Shown piece by piece: positions 53,246-62,304 of a stretch of 64,000 bases of DNA (position 1 is the first letter of the stretch; the number at the start of each line of letters is the position of its first letter). Made by a program: the position numbers and the translations under genes. Under the pieces are notes generated by a model. That model worked only from the letters and a program-made list of their open reading frames with translations. It had not been told where the DNA came from and made no database searches. Origin of the DNA: Cyclobacterium sp. 1_MG-2023 (GTDB lineage: Bacteria > Bacteroidota > Bacteroidia > Cytophagales > Cyclobacteriaceae); the NCBI RefSeq assembly GCF_030546805.1, contig NZ_JAUOPC010000005.1, positions 248,001 through 312,000 of the forward strand, read 5' to 3'.

Positions 53246-53635
53246 CTATTTCGAATGAAGGCGCAAATTAGTTATTAAGCCGTACATATCAAACAATAAG
53301 TACAACAAATAAATCACAAAGAAATCAACAACAAACCAAAGTAAATTTTCGTGACCTAGCCATAATATAAAAAAAACAAAGATAATACAGCAAAATAATC
53401 TAATTATGGTCATTCCCAAAATGACAGAAACACTAGTGAATGCTTCTAATTTCATCAATTTTTCAGCCAAAAATCCTGTAACTCCTGTGAGAACCGCAAA
53501 AAATAAAAGTATTGTATATATTAAGGTATGCAGCCATGGACCTGGAAAGACTTGTTCGATAAGCCAAATAATTGCCAAAAGAAACAATGAAAAAAAGACC
53601 AAGCCCAACAATGGGTTTTTAAATAATGTCTTCAT
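53246..53635 (-). CDS. Four-TM protein in the ATP synthase operon, unknown
   Basis: A 129-residue membrane protein with four hydrophobic helices (about 9-28, 34-56, 66-90 and 96-118). Size and position between atpZ and atpB match the place of an AtpI-type assembly factor, but I see no AtpI signature. It is conserved by context in Cytophagales operons, as far as I know. It starts at ATG 53635, 44 nt after atpZ, and ends 18 nt before atpB. A role in Fo assembly or Mg2+ supply is inference. Confidence 0.7.
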   Translation of the reverse strand: MKTLFKNPLLGLVFFSLFLLAIIWLIEQVFPGPWLHTLIYTILLFFAVLTGVTGFLAEKLMKLEAFTSVSVILGMTIIRLFCCIIFVFFILWLGHENLLWFVVDFFVIYLLYLLFDMYGLITNLRLHSK

Positions 53636-53679
53636 CTGAATGAAATATATAGGAAGAGGTTATAAAGACAAATTTGCCC

Positions 53680-53913
53680 TTATTTATTTTTCTTAGGAGA
53701 AATAGACTTGAAGAGTTGATAAAAAGCAATGGCTGTAGAAAGAAAACAGCCCAATAACAGGTAAAGTGGGAATTCCATATTGCTCTTTAAATGTAGCTTA
53801 TACCCCAAATAGCTACCAAGACCAATGATGGCACACATTTGAAAAGCCAGGCCGAAGTATTTAACATACACCGGAGGCTCAGTTTGAGGAGGCTTGTTTT
53901 TTGGTGTCCCCAT
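53680..53913 (-). CDS. AtpZ/AtpI-family protein
   Basis: A 77-residue protein with two TMs (about 20-40 and 48-68) and a proline-rich cytoplasmic N-terminus. The helix pair with YVKYFGLAFQMCAIIGLGSYLGYKL fits the AtpZ/AtpI family that helps c-ring assembly and may carry Mg2+ or Ca2+. Its first 35 nt overlap the 3' end of the bactofilin gene in another frame, so its translation is likely coupled to bactofilin. It is the first ATP synthase-related gene of the operon. Confidence 0.8.
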   Translation of the reverse strand: MGTPKNKPPQTEPPVYVKYFGLAFQMCAIIGLGSYLGYKLHLKSNMEFPLYLLLGCFLSTAIAFYQLFKSISPKKNK

Positions 53914-54298
53914 CTTTTCTTTCCACTTTTAGTTGGTTATTGTTGCCCATATTGCATTTACCATTGAACTCAGCTCCATCCTCTATGATTAATTTTTTTG
54001 TATAAATATCACCATAGATCAGGGCTGATTTTTTTAGGTAAAGGGAATCTGAACAGTAAATATCTCCTTTGATCTCTCCGGAAATCTCCACATCTCCGGC
54101 CCTAACATCTCCATTAACCTTGGCCGACTCGCCAATGATAATTTTTTGTTGGGAATCTAAGGATCCATCCACAGTACCTTCTACTCGGATATTTCCTTGA
54201 GAACCTATATTGCCTACTATTACTGTTCCTAATGCCACAAGATTACTTGAAGTAACCAACTCTGTGGTATTTTTCTTATCGTCAGTATTTTTTGCCAT
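53879..54298 (-). CDS. Bactofilin
   Basis: A 139-residue bactofilin (polymer-forming cytoskeletal protein, DUF583). The right-handed beta-helix core has repeated short strands (GNIGSQGNIRVEGTVDGSL; GEIKGDIYCSDSLYLKKSALIYGDI), flanked by a disordered N-terminus and a charged tail (KDGDTKKQASSN). Bactofilins form filaments without nucleotides and position wall enzymes. The upstream M23 gene ends 2 nt before the ATG, and the gene overlaps atpZ by 35 nt. The pairing with an M23 peptidase is a known functional association in other bacteria; the link to ATP synthase genes is unusual in function. Confidence 0.9.
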   Translation of the reverse strand: MAKNTDDKKNTTELVTSSNLVALGTVIVGNIGSQGNIRVEGTVDGSLDSQQKIIIGESAKVNGDVRAGDVEISGEIKGDIYCSDSLYLKKSALIYGDIYTKKLIIEDGAEFNGKCNMGNNNQLKVERKDGDTKKQASSN

Positions 54299-54300
54299 AA

Positions 54301-55170
54301 CTAATCAAATGTAATAAATTCTTGAGGATCTAGTGGATTTCCTCTGTACCACAGCTCAAGATGCAAGTGCTGCCCGGTAGTCTGTTCACCGGTGTTTCCT
54401 ATTATGGATATTATTTCCCCACCACGAACAGGGTCTCCAATAGCTTTCAATATTACAGAATTATGTTTGTAAATAGAAATCAATTCATTCGAATGCTGTA
54501 CTGCTACTACATGACCGGTTTCTAACGTCCAGCTAGAGAAAATCACGGTCCCATCAGCAATGGCTTTCACCGGCTCATTTTCGGCAGCAACTACATCCAC
54601 GCCAAAATGATTTTGGCCGGAAGCAAAACCACTCGAAACCACTCCTTTAACAGGGGGGAAGAAATAGTTATCGGTAAAAGACCCACTACTTATCCTTCCA
54701 AAACTCGATTCCTCAAGAGGCAGGGATTCAAACTCCCCAATAATTTCCTTGGTAGCATCACTACTTTTATACAGGTCAATTTCTCCCCTATTTACCACTT
54801 GTTTGCTTGCTGTATCGGGAGCATCCGGTGTGTTGTTTTCAAATTCCCCGGAAATAACATTCTGAATATTTTTAACATATTGATCTTTGGCTTCAACCTC
54901 CATAATGAGTGAATCAATGGATTCAGACAAGGTATGAATTTTAACCATATTTTCTGTTTCTATATAAACAGGATCGAACCATCTGGCCAATAAGGTCTTT
55001 GATAAAAACAAAGATATCACAAAGCAGGTCATGAAAACTAGCACGAACAATAATCCTACCCTAACTTTCGTAATATTAAAGGAGGTAATGACCGAGAAGT
55101 CTTCCTCCTTTCTAATTACAATCAGGAACTTGGTTTCTATCCAGTCGTTTATTTTCTGTTTAAGGCTCAA
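54301..55170 (-). CDS. Membrane-anchored M23 metallopeptidase
   Basis: A 289-residue peptidase with a cytoplasmic N-terminal segment (about 1-35), one TM (about 37-58), a coiled-coil-like region (about 75-105) and a C-terminal M23 domain (about 165-285). Zn ligands are seen as NHFGVD and HLHLEL; YKHN takes the YxHL position. It probably trims peptidoglycan where bactofilin filaments lie. No ATG is available: TTG 55170 starts the conserved sequence SLKQKINDWIETKFLIVIR, and the first internal Met is in the TM. It heads the M23-bactofilin-atp run and is divergent from porW (83 nt). Confidence 0.85.
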   Translation of the reverse strand: MSLKQKINDWIETKFLIVIRKEEDFSVITSFNITKVRVGLLFVLVFMTCFVISLFLSKTLLARWFDPVYIETENMVKIHTLSESIDSLIMEVEAKDQYVKNIQNVISGEFENNTPDAPDTASKQVVNRGEIDLYKSSDATKEIIGEFESLPLEESSFGRISSGSFTDNYFFPPVKGVVSSGFASGQNHFGVDVVAAENEPVKAIADGTVIFSSWTLETGHVVAVQHSNELISIYKHNSVILKAIGDPVRGGEIISIIGNTGEQTTGQHLHLELWYRGNPLDPQEFITFD

Positions 55171-55200
55171 TTGACACTTGTTTAAGATATTTATTTTTTA

Positions 55201-55208
55201 CAAAAATA
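55201..55208 (-). promoter_or_regulatory. -7 promoter element candidate for the M23-bactofilin-atp run
   Basis: Minus-strand TATTTTTG matches TAnnTTTG, 31 nt upstream of the TTG start at 55170. The -33 region has no clear TTTG at 19-21 nt, so only the -7 box is called. Confidence 0.4.
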
Positions 55209-55253
55209 GAATTTAATTCCTTTCGTTTAAATATTTATTCCAAAAGAACTAAT

Positions 55254-57914
55254 TTGGACAAGAATTCAAACTCAAATACATTGCAAAGGGTCATTTTATT
55301 TTTCTTATTAATGATAAGCGTGAATTGGTTATCTTCTTGCTCTTCGCAAAAAGACACCTTTACAAATCGGTTGTACCATAACACAACGGCGAGATTCAAT
55401 GCCTATTATTACGCCAAAGAGAAAATCTTAGAATTAGAAAAAGAAATAGAAAATGAACACCAAGAGGATTTCTCTCAAGTGTTGCCCGTATTTTATCCAA
55501 TTGATAGCAGTACTATTTCAGCCAAAGAAGACCTTTTGAAGGAGGCTCGAGAAATGGCCTCCAAAGCCGTAGATTGGCATAAAATAAGCAAATGGGTAGA
55601 CCCATCCTATTTCCTTATTGGTAAAGTCGACTATTATAAAGGCAAACATGAGGAGGCTCAAAACACTTTTAAATTCCTCAATGTCAATAGCTCTCAGGAT
55701 GATGTAAGACATATCGCGTTGATACAACTGCTAAGGTCATTTATCGACCATGGTCAATATGAAGATGCGAGCTTTGTCATAGATTTTCTTTCAAAAGAAG
55801 AAAACATCTCCGATGAAAATAAGCAATACTTATACAAAACATTGGCTTATTATTATGAGGCCCGTGGAGAAATGGATTTGATGGCACCTTCTTTATTTAA
55901 ATCCCTTGAATACACGTCCAGCAATTCAGAGGCTTCTAGGATAAATTTTATCTTGGCCCAACTGTATCAAAAGTCAGGTTTAGATGCTTTTGCCTATGAA
56001 TACTATCAAAAAGCACTTTCCGGAAGTCCAAATTATGAAAGAACATTTTTTGCCCAGCTCTATTCCCAACAAGTTGCAGAATTAGAACGAAGCAAAGATC
56101 TAAAACGAGTTCGGGAATACTATGACGATCTTTACAAAGACAATAAAAACATCGATTTTAGGGATGTTATTCTATTTGAAAAAGGACGGTTTGAAAAAAA
56201 ACAGGGCAATTTGGAGGAAGCTATCAGGCTCTACACCTTAGCGGCAAAAGAACAAGGGGAAAATGAACGTCAGAAAGGATATATTTACGAAGAACTCTCG
56301 AATGTTTACCTCAATGAAAAAGAGGATTTTCTGAAAACAAAATATTATCTGGACAGTGCCCTATCTAAGTTTAAGGAGACGGATAAAAATCATGGTATCC
56401 TTGCCGCCCGTAAAGTCATCTTTGATCAATATGCCACCAATTATGAATTGCTCACCTATAATGACAGCCTGATTCGGCTAAGCCAGCTCAGTACTGAAGA
56501 ACAAGAGAAGTATGTTGATGATTTTCTGGCATTGGAGGAAGAAAGATTGATTAATGAGGCGAAAATGGCCGAAGAAAATAAGTCCCAAGGGATATTTGAA
56601 AACTTGCTTGCCTTTGGAGGGGGCGGAGGTTCTGGAGCTTCATTTTATTGGGACAATCCAGTAGCTATTCAAAGAGGAGCGTTGGAGTTCACCCAAATTT
56701 GGGGCAACAGGCCATTGTCAGACAATTGGAGAAGTAGTGACAGGGGGTTCCAAGAGGCTGCCAATTCAATTGAGAATAATATCGATGTCGAAGAGCCGAT
56801 GGAGGATACAGAAGAAAACAGCTCAGCTACCATCACAGCAAAACTTCCTGACAAATCCTCCCTATTGAGCCAGATCCCCAATAGCCCTGACGCAAGAGAA
56901 AAAATGGTAAACCAAATGGAAGAGGCTTACTTCAACCTAGGGAAGTTACTCTATTTTGACCTCAAACAATCTGAAAAATCAATTGAATACTTAGAGGCCT
57001 TAATAAAAAAGTATCCGGAAACATTAAAAAAGCCTGAAGCCTATTATACCTTATTCTTAGCCAATCAAGATTTGAACAATAATGCGGATAAATATGCTCA
57101 ATTATTGAATCAAGAATTCCCAAATTCCCAATTTACCAAATCCTTAAACAATCCCGATAAAGTCTCTGGCTCCCAAGCAAACCTGGCTTCTGGGGAAAAT
57201 TATAAAGTTGCCTATCGTCTTTTTCAAGACAGAGCCTATGAAGAGGCTAAAGAAATTGTCAGAAAAACACTCGATGAATTCCCATTGACAAAAAATACGG
57301 ATCGATTATTGTTATTGGATATTATGATCACCGGTCAATTAGAATCATTGGAAATTTATAAAAGTAGACTTCAAACATATTTACAGCAAACCAAGGAAGA
57401 AGAGCTCTTGGCCTTTGCTGAGAAATTGTTAAATGCAGTTAGTGAAGAAAGCGAAGAGGTGGCCGTTGAAAACTCTGAAGAGCCTGATGAAAATGAGCTC
57501 CCCTCTGACATTTCAGTGGTGAAACCTGAGCCTCCTGCAGCAGCTTCACCTTACAAAGAAGGCCTAAATCAGACCCATATTTTTATTTTACCAATGAATG
57601 CAACATTGGCTGAGAACGCCAATGATTTGACCGCTTCCCTAGAGAGTTTTCACAATGCCAATTTCGCCAATCAGAGGTTGAGAACTGGCACCATTTCACT
57701 TGGAAAGGACACAAGTATATTAATCATTAGTCCTTTTTCTAGTGCAGAAAAATCTTTAGGCTATAAAGAAGCCTTTTTAAATAGTTTTAATAATGAATCC
57801 TTAACTGAGGAAATAAAAAATAGTAGTTTTGTAATTTCAATTGGTAATTTCCAACAACTCAACAAAAGGAAAGACATTGAGGAATACAGGTCTTTCTATG
57901 AGAAAGCTTATTGA
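55254..57914 (+). CDS. porW: Type IX secretion lipoprotein PorW/SprE
   Basis: An 886-residue TPR lipoprotein of the PorW/SprE family, needed for type IX secretion and gliding; it is thought to link the PorK/N ring to the secretion machine. The lipobox LSSC with Cys29 follows a hydrophobic stretch. TPR-like helices fill residues 100-440, and the family segment FYWDNPVAIQRGALEF with WGNRPLSDNW lies near 462-490. The C-terminal third has further repeats (near 545-720) and a small alpha/beta domain (770-886). TTG 55254 is the start used, as the first ATG is only 9 codons before the Cys; TTG 55281 is an alternative. It ends 8 nt before the PBP1A gene. Confidence 0.88.
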   Translation: MDKNSNSNTLQRVILFFLLMISVNWLSSCSSQKDTFTNRLYHNTTARFNAYYYAKEKILELEKEIENEHQEDFSQVLPVFYPIDSSTISAKEDLLKEAREMASKAVDWHKISKWVDPSYFLIGKVDYYKGKHEEAQNTFKFLNVNSSQDDVRHIALIQLLRSFIDHGQYEDASFVIDFLSKEENISDENKQYLYKTLAYYYEARGEMDLMAPSLFKSLEYTSSNSEASRINFILAQLYQKSGLDAFAYEYYQKALSGSPNYERTFFAQLYSQQVAELERSKDLKRVREYYDDLYKDNKNIDFRDVILFEKGRFEKKQGNLEEAIRLYTLAAKEQGENERQKGYIYEELSNVYLNEKEDFLKTKYYLDSALSKFKETDKNHGILAARKVIFDQYATNYELLTYNDSLIRLSQLSTEEQEKYVDDFLALEEERLINEAKMAEENKSQGIFENLLAFGGGGGSGASFYWDNPVAIQRGALEFTQIWGNRPLSDNWRSSDRGFQEAANSIENNIDVEEPMEDTEENSSATITAKLPDKSSLLSQIPNSPDAREKMVNQMEEAYFNLGKLLYFDLKQSEKSIEYLEALIKKYPETLKKPEAYYTLFLANQDLNNNADKYAQLLNQEFPNSQFTKSLNNPDKVSGSQANLASGENYKVAYRLFQDRAYEEAKEIVRKTLDEFPLTKNTDRLLLLDIMITGQLESLEIYKSRLQTYLQQTKEEELLAFAEKLLNAVSEESEEVAVENSEEPDENELPSDISVVKPEPPAAASPYKEGLNQTHIFILPMNATLAENANDLTASLESFHNANFANQRLRTGTISLGKDTSILIISPFSSAEKSLGYKEAFLNSFNNESLTEEIKNSSFVISIGNFQQLNKRKDIEEYRSFYEKAY

Positions 57915-57922
57915 CATCCAGT

Positions 57923-60232
57923 ATGAGTAAAGTAAAAAATAAAAATTCCAAGCCTCTTTACGTTAAAATAATCAGGTACATGTGGCTTGCTTTCATTTTA
58001 GGATTGGCAGGATTTGTCTTGTTTGTAGTATCCGTAAACGCAAATTTCTTAGGTTTATTTGGAGAAATGCCCGAATTCGAATCACTAGAAAACCCCGATA
58101 GTGAATTGGCATCTGAACTATACTCTGCTGATGGGGTCTTATTGGGTAAATACTTTAGAGAAAACAGAACTCCGGTAACTTACAATGAGCTTTCTCCAAA
58201 TATTATCAATGCATTAATCGCCACTGAGGATGTAAGGTTTGAAGACCATTCAGGGATAGACCCCAGAGCATTGGGTAGGGTATTTGTAAAATCCATCCTT
58301 TTGATGCAAAAAAATGCCGGAGGAGGAAGTACCCTCAGTCAGCAAACAGCCAAAAACCTATTTAAAACACGTTCCGGAGATTCTCAGGGACTTTTAAGTA
58401 AAGTACCAATACTGGGTATGGTCATCATCAAAACCAAAGAGTGGATTGTGGCTACAAAGTTAGAAAGTGCCTATACAAAAGATGAGATTTTGACCATGTA
58501 CCTGAACACTTCAGACTTTGGTAGCAATGCATTCGGTATTAAAACTGCTGCAAAGACATTTTTCAATAAAGACACAAGAGACCTGAATATATTGGAATCC
58601 GCTACTTTGGTAGGTTTGCTAAAAGCCCCTTCCTATTATAGCCCTGTATATAATGCAGAAAATTCAACACGAAGGCGGAATACGGTAATGGCTCAAATGA
58701 AGAAAGTAGATTTAATCTCCCAATCTCAATTTGACTCTTTAAGCGCAACGCCTATGGCGTTGGAATACCAAGTAGAAAGTCATAATGAAGGTTTGGCCAC
58801 CTATTTCAGAGAAGTAGTCAAAGCAGATTTACTCCAATGGACCAAGGAAAATCTACAGCCGGATGGAAACAACTATGACCTTTTTGGGGATGGCCTGAAG
58901 ATTTACACCACAATTGACAGTAGACTGCAGAAATATGCAGAAGAATCTGTTCATGAACATATGTCGGAACTTCAGAAGAAATTTGAAGAAGAAATGGGTG
59001 ATCGTGACCCTTGGATTGATAGTCGTCGAAGGGTAATTCCAAACTTTATTGAAAATGCTGTCAAAAGAACTCAGGCTTATCGAAACCTGAAAGCTAGATA
59101 TGGAGACAACACGGACAGCATTGAATACAAACTCAATGAAAAGAAAAAAATGAAGGTCTTTTCTTATGAAGGAAATATAGATACATTAATGAGTACCATG
59201 GATTCCATGAGGTACTATAAGAAATTTCTTCAAACCGGTTTTGTATCCATGGACCCACACTCAGGCCACATCAAGGCTTGGGTTGGCGGTACGAACCATT
59301 CTCATTTTAAGTATGACCACGTCAAACAAGGAAAAAGACAACCCGGTTCTACTTTCAAACCTTTTGTGTATGCAGCAGCCATAGAAAACGGCTATGGACC
59401 TTGCTACACCGTGATTGATCAGCCGGTCGAAATCAATGTGCCCGATCAGCCCACTTGGAGGCCAAATAATGCAGATGGTAAATTTACTTATGAAAGAATG
59501 ACCATCAGGTCTGCCATGTCTCAGTCGGTCAACTCAATTACGGCTTATATGATGAAAAAGCTAAGTCCTGAAGTAGTGGTAGAAACTGCTAAAAGAATTG
59601 GTATCACGAGTGAACTTGAGGCAGTACCTGCCTTGGCTCTAGGGACTGTAGATGTATCCATCATGGAAATGGTGGGAGCCTTCAGTACTTTTGTCAACAA
59701 GGGGGAGCACATCACCCCAATTTATATTGATAGAATAGAGGACAAAAATGGCAACGTACTGCACCAATTTATCCCTAGAAAAAGACCGGCAATGAGCGAA
59801 GAACATGCCTATATTATGGTTTATATGCTAAGAGGTGGAACCGAGGAAGAAGGAGGTACAAGCCAAGGCCTACCATGGAGCATAAGGGATGAAGGCAACG
59901 AAATAGGTGGGAAAACAGGTACGACTCAAAACGCCTCCGATGGATGGTACATGGGGATAACAAAAGACTTGGTCAGTGGCGTATGGGTAGGTGGAGATGA
60001 CAGAGCCATACATTTCAGAAGCTGGATAAATGGCCAAGGTTCAAGAACTGCTCGGCCTATTTGGTCAAAATACATGAGCAAGGTATATGAAGACACAAGC
60101 CTAGGCATCACCAAAGGTCCATTTCCTAAACCGGAAAGACCTATTAGCATAGAAATTGATTGCTCAAAATATGATCTTGAAACGGAGGAATATCAAGAGT
60201 TTGACTATGATGCAACATCAACAGATTTCTAG
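57923..60232 (+). CDS. Class A penicillin-binding protein (PBP1A-like)
   Basis: A 769-residue bifunctional peptidoglycan synthase. A cytoplasmic basic start and a TM (about 18-40) lead to the GT51 glycosyltransferase domain (about 70-250; catalytic Glu in TEDVRFEDHSG near residue 98). The transpeptidase domain (about 420-720) has STFK near 475, SVN near 536 and KTGTT near 663. ATG 57923 is used; the in-frame TTG at 57911 lies inside the porW stop region. It begins 8 nt after porW, so the two are probably one transcript, an uncommon link of T9SS and wall synthesis. Confidence 0.93.
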   Translation: MSKVKNKNSKPLYVKIIRYMWLAFILGLAGFVLFVVSVNANFLGLFGEMPEFESLENPDSELASELYSADGVLLGKYFRENRTPVTYNELSPNIINALIATEDVRFEDHSGIDPRALGRVFVKSILLMQKNAGGGSTLSQQTAKNLFKTRSGDSQGLLSKVPILGMVIIKTKEWIVATKLESAYTKDEILTMYLNTSDFGSNAFGIKTAAKTFFNKDTRDLNILESATLVGLLKAPSYYSPVYNAENSTRRRNTVMAQMKKVDLISQSQFDSLSATPMALEYQVESHNEGLATYFREVVKADLLQWTKENLQPDGNNYDLFGDGLKIYTTIDSRLQKYAEESVHEHMSELQKKFEEEMGDRDPWIDSRRRVIPNFIENAVKRTQAYRNLKARYGDNTDSIEYKLNEKKKMKVFSYEGNIDTLMSTMDSMRYYKKFLQTGFVSMDPHSGHIKAWVGGTNHSHFKYDHVKQGKRQPGSTFKPFVYAAAIENGYGPCYTVIDQPVEINVPDQPTWRPNNADGKFTYERMTIRSAMSQSVNSITAYMMKKLSPEVVVETAKRIGITSELEAVPALALGTVDVSIMEMVGAFSTFVNKGEHITPIYIDRIEDKNGNVLHQFIPRKRPAMSEEHAYIMVYMLRGGTEEEGGTSQGLPWSIRDEGNEIGGKTGTTQNASDGWYMGITKDLVSGVWVGGDDRAIHFRSWINGQGSRTARPIWSKYMSKVYEDTSLGITKGPFPKPERPISIEIDCSKYDLETEEYQEFDYDATSTDF

Positions 60233-60311
60233 GTTATACTCCTGATAAAATTTTGAGCATTTATTTTTTGCGTACAGCAAATAGATATAGGATTAATTGT
60301 AGAATAGAGGT

Positions 60312-60350
60312 ATCAGGTAATGAAAAAATTTCAATTATTCATTACCTGAT
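60312..60350. repeat. Perfect inverted repeat between PBP1A and uvrC
   Basis: Arms ATCAGGTAATGAA (60312-60324) and TTCATTACCTGAT (60338-60350) are a perfect 13-bp match with a 13-nt loop. No T run follows, so it is not a standard terminator. It could be an operator, an mRNA-stability hairpin or a weak attenuator before uvrC. Confidence 0.6.
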
Positions 60351-60448
60351 GCTTGCTACATAAAGGGTAACTCAAATGAGTAACAAATTGAATATTTGAT
60401 TACCTCCAAACATATTTTAAGAGATCAAATAATAATTCCACTGTCTTT

Positions 60449-62251
60449 ATGGACATGCTTTCCCCTTCATATTTACCGGAAAACCACAATCAATTGCCTG
60501 ATTTACCCGGGGTTTACAGGTATTACAATGCGGAGGACAAGCTCATCTATGTGGGAAAAGCTAAAAACCTCAAAAAAAGAGTTGGTAGCTATTTTAGCAA
60601 AAGTGTAGGCATCAACCAAAAAACCAGAAAAATGGTGAGGGAAATCAGAAAGATTGAAATCACCATCGTTAATTCTGAATTTGATGCATTATTGTTAGAA
60701 AACAATTTGATCAAAAAAACCCAACCCAAATACAATATCCTTCTAAAGGATGATAAGACCTACCCTTACCTCCTCCTTACCAACGAGCCTTTCCCAAGGA
60801 TATTTGCTACCAGAAGAGTGATACCCTCCAAGGGTACTTATTTTGGACCCTTTGCAAGCGTGAAGGCCATGAACAATGTATTAGAGCTTATTCACTCATT
60901 ATTTACACTGAGAACATGTAGGCTAGATCTTTCCCCTGAAAAAATCAGCAACGCCAAATACAAAGTTTGCTTGGAATACCATTTAGGAAATTGCAAGGGC
61001 CCATGTGAAGGCTTACAAAAAGAAAAGGATTACCTGGCAGACATTGAACAAGCAAAAAACATTTTAAAAGGCAATCTGGGAATAGCAAAAACCTATTTTA
61101 AGGAGAAAATGACAGAAAGTGCTGCTGAAATGAATTATGAAGCAGCGCAAGGGTTTAAGGAAAAACTTGACTCATTAATAAATTACCAAGCCAAATCTCT
61201 TGTCATTAATCCAAACACTGACAGCCTGGATGTTTTTACCATTGTAAGCGAGGAAAAGTTTGCATTTGTAAACTACCTAAGGATAAAAAATGGAGCCATT
61301 ACCTTAAGCAAAACGGTTGTGTTAAAAAAGAAATTGGACGAGCCGGATGAAGAGTTATTATTAACCGCTATCATAAGGTTAAGGGATCAGTTTCAAAGTG
61401 ATGCAAAAGAGGTTTTGGTGAACCAAGAATTTAAAGAGAGTCCGGAGGGATTGTCTCTGGTTTTACCTAAAATAGGAGACAAGAGAAAACTTATAGAATT
61501 AAGTTTAAAGAATGCGCTCTATTATAAAAAAGAAAAGCTGTCTTTTGCGGATGAAGGTAAGGACAAGAAAAATAGGGTTATCCTTCAACTGAAAAAAGAC
61601 CTTTCCTTAAACGAATTACCTACTCACATTGAGTGCTTTGATAATTCCAATATTCAGGGAACAAACCCTGTGGCCAGCATGGTGTGCTTTTTAAATGGTA
61701 AACCGGCAAAGAAAGAATACCGTCACTATCACATTAAAACGGTGGTAGGGCCGGATGACTTTGCCAGTATGGAAGAGGTAGTCTTCAGAAGGTATAAAAG
61801 GTTAGTTACTGAAGGAAAGCCTTTGCCTAAGTTGATTGTGATAGATGGAGGTAAAGGTCAGTTATCTTCCGCTGTATCTGCTTTGAGAGATCTGGAGCTT
61901 TATGGGAAGGTCCCCATCATAGGTATTGCAAAGCGTTTGGAAGAAATTTACTTCCCGGGTGATCAATACCCAATTTACATCGATAAAAAGTCTGAATCTT
62001 TGCGATTAATTCAAAGAATCAGAGATGAAGCCCACCGCTTTGCCATCACCTTTCATCGTGACCTTAGAAGCAAAGGGGCTTTGAACAGTAAGCTATTGGC
62101 CATTGAAGGAATTGGGGATCTAACTGCGCATAAGTTGTTGAAAGAATTCAAGTCCTATAAAAAAATTGAGGCTGCCTCTAAAGAGGAAATAATATCCACC
62201 ATAGGCAAAGACAAAGGCCAGAGAGTATGGGAGGCCATGCACAAAAATTAA
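60449..62251 (+). CDS. uvrC: Excinuclease ABC subunit C
   Basis: A 600-residue nucleotide-excision-repair nuclease that cuts both sides of a lesion with UvrAB. The GIY-YIG domain is near residues 18-95 (PGVYRYYN, LIYVGKAKNLKKRV). A UvrB-binding UVR motif lies near 200-235, the RNase H-like C-terminal nuclease core near 385-540 (ECFDNSNIQGTNPVASMVCF, IVIDGGKGQL) and helix-hairpin-helix motifs near 545-600. ATG 60449 is used; ATG 60455 is an alternative. A terminator with an eight-T tract follows. Confidence 0.96.
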   Translation: MDMLSPSYLPENHNQLPDLPGVYRYYNAEDKLIYVGKAKNLKKRVGSYFSKSVGINQKTRKMVREIRKIEITIVNSEFDALLLENNLIKKTQPKYNILLKDDKTYPYLLLTNEPFPRIFATRRVIPSKGTYFGPFASVKAMNNVLELIHSLFTLRTCRLDLSPEKISNAKYKVCLEYHLGNCKGPCEGLQKEKDYLADIEQAKNILKGNLGIAKTYFKEKMTESAAEMNYEAAQGFKEKLDSLINYQAKSLVINPNTDSLDVFTIVSEEKFAFVNYLRIKNGAITLSKTVVLKKKLDEPDEELLLTAIIRLRDQFQSDAKEVLVNQEFKESPEGLSLVLPKIGDKRKLIELSLKNALYYKKEKLSFADEGKDKKNRVILQLKKDLSLNELPTHIECFDNSNIQGTNPVASMVCFLNGKPAKKEYRHYHIKTVVGPDDFASMEEVVFRRYKRLVTEGKPLPKLIVIDGGKGQLSSAVSALRDLELYGKVPIIGIAKRLEEIYFPGDQYPIYIDKKSESLRLIQRIRDEAHRFAITFHRDLRSKGALNSKLLAIEGIGDLTAHKLLKEFKSYKKIEAASKEEIISTIGKDKGQRVWEAMHKN

Positions 62252-62287
62252 GAGCAGGCACATTGCTGTACCTGCTCTCTTTTTTTT
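62251..62287 (+). terminator. Intrinsic terminator of uvrC
   Basis: AGAGCAGG and CCTGCTCT (62251-62278) form the stem, followed by CTCTTTTTTTTG on the + strand. It starts at the uvrC stop codon and lies 20-50 nt from the convergent gldN end; the T run marks + strand use. Confidence 0.82.
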
Positions 62288-62304
62288 GCGACAATGATTT
62301 TATT

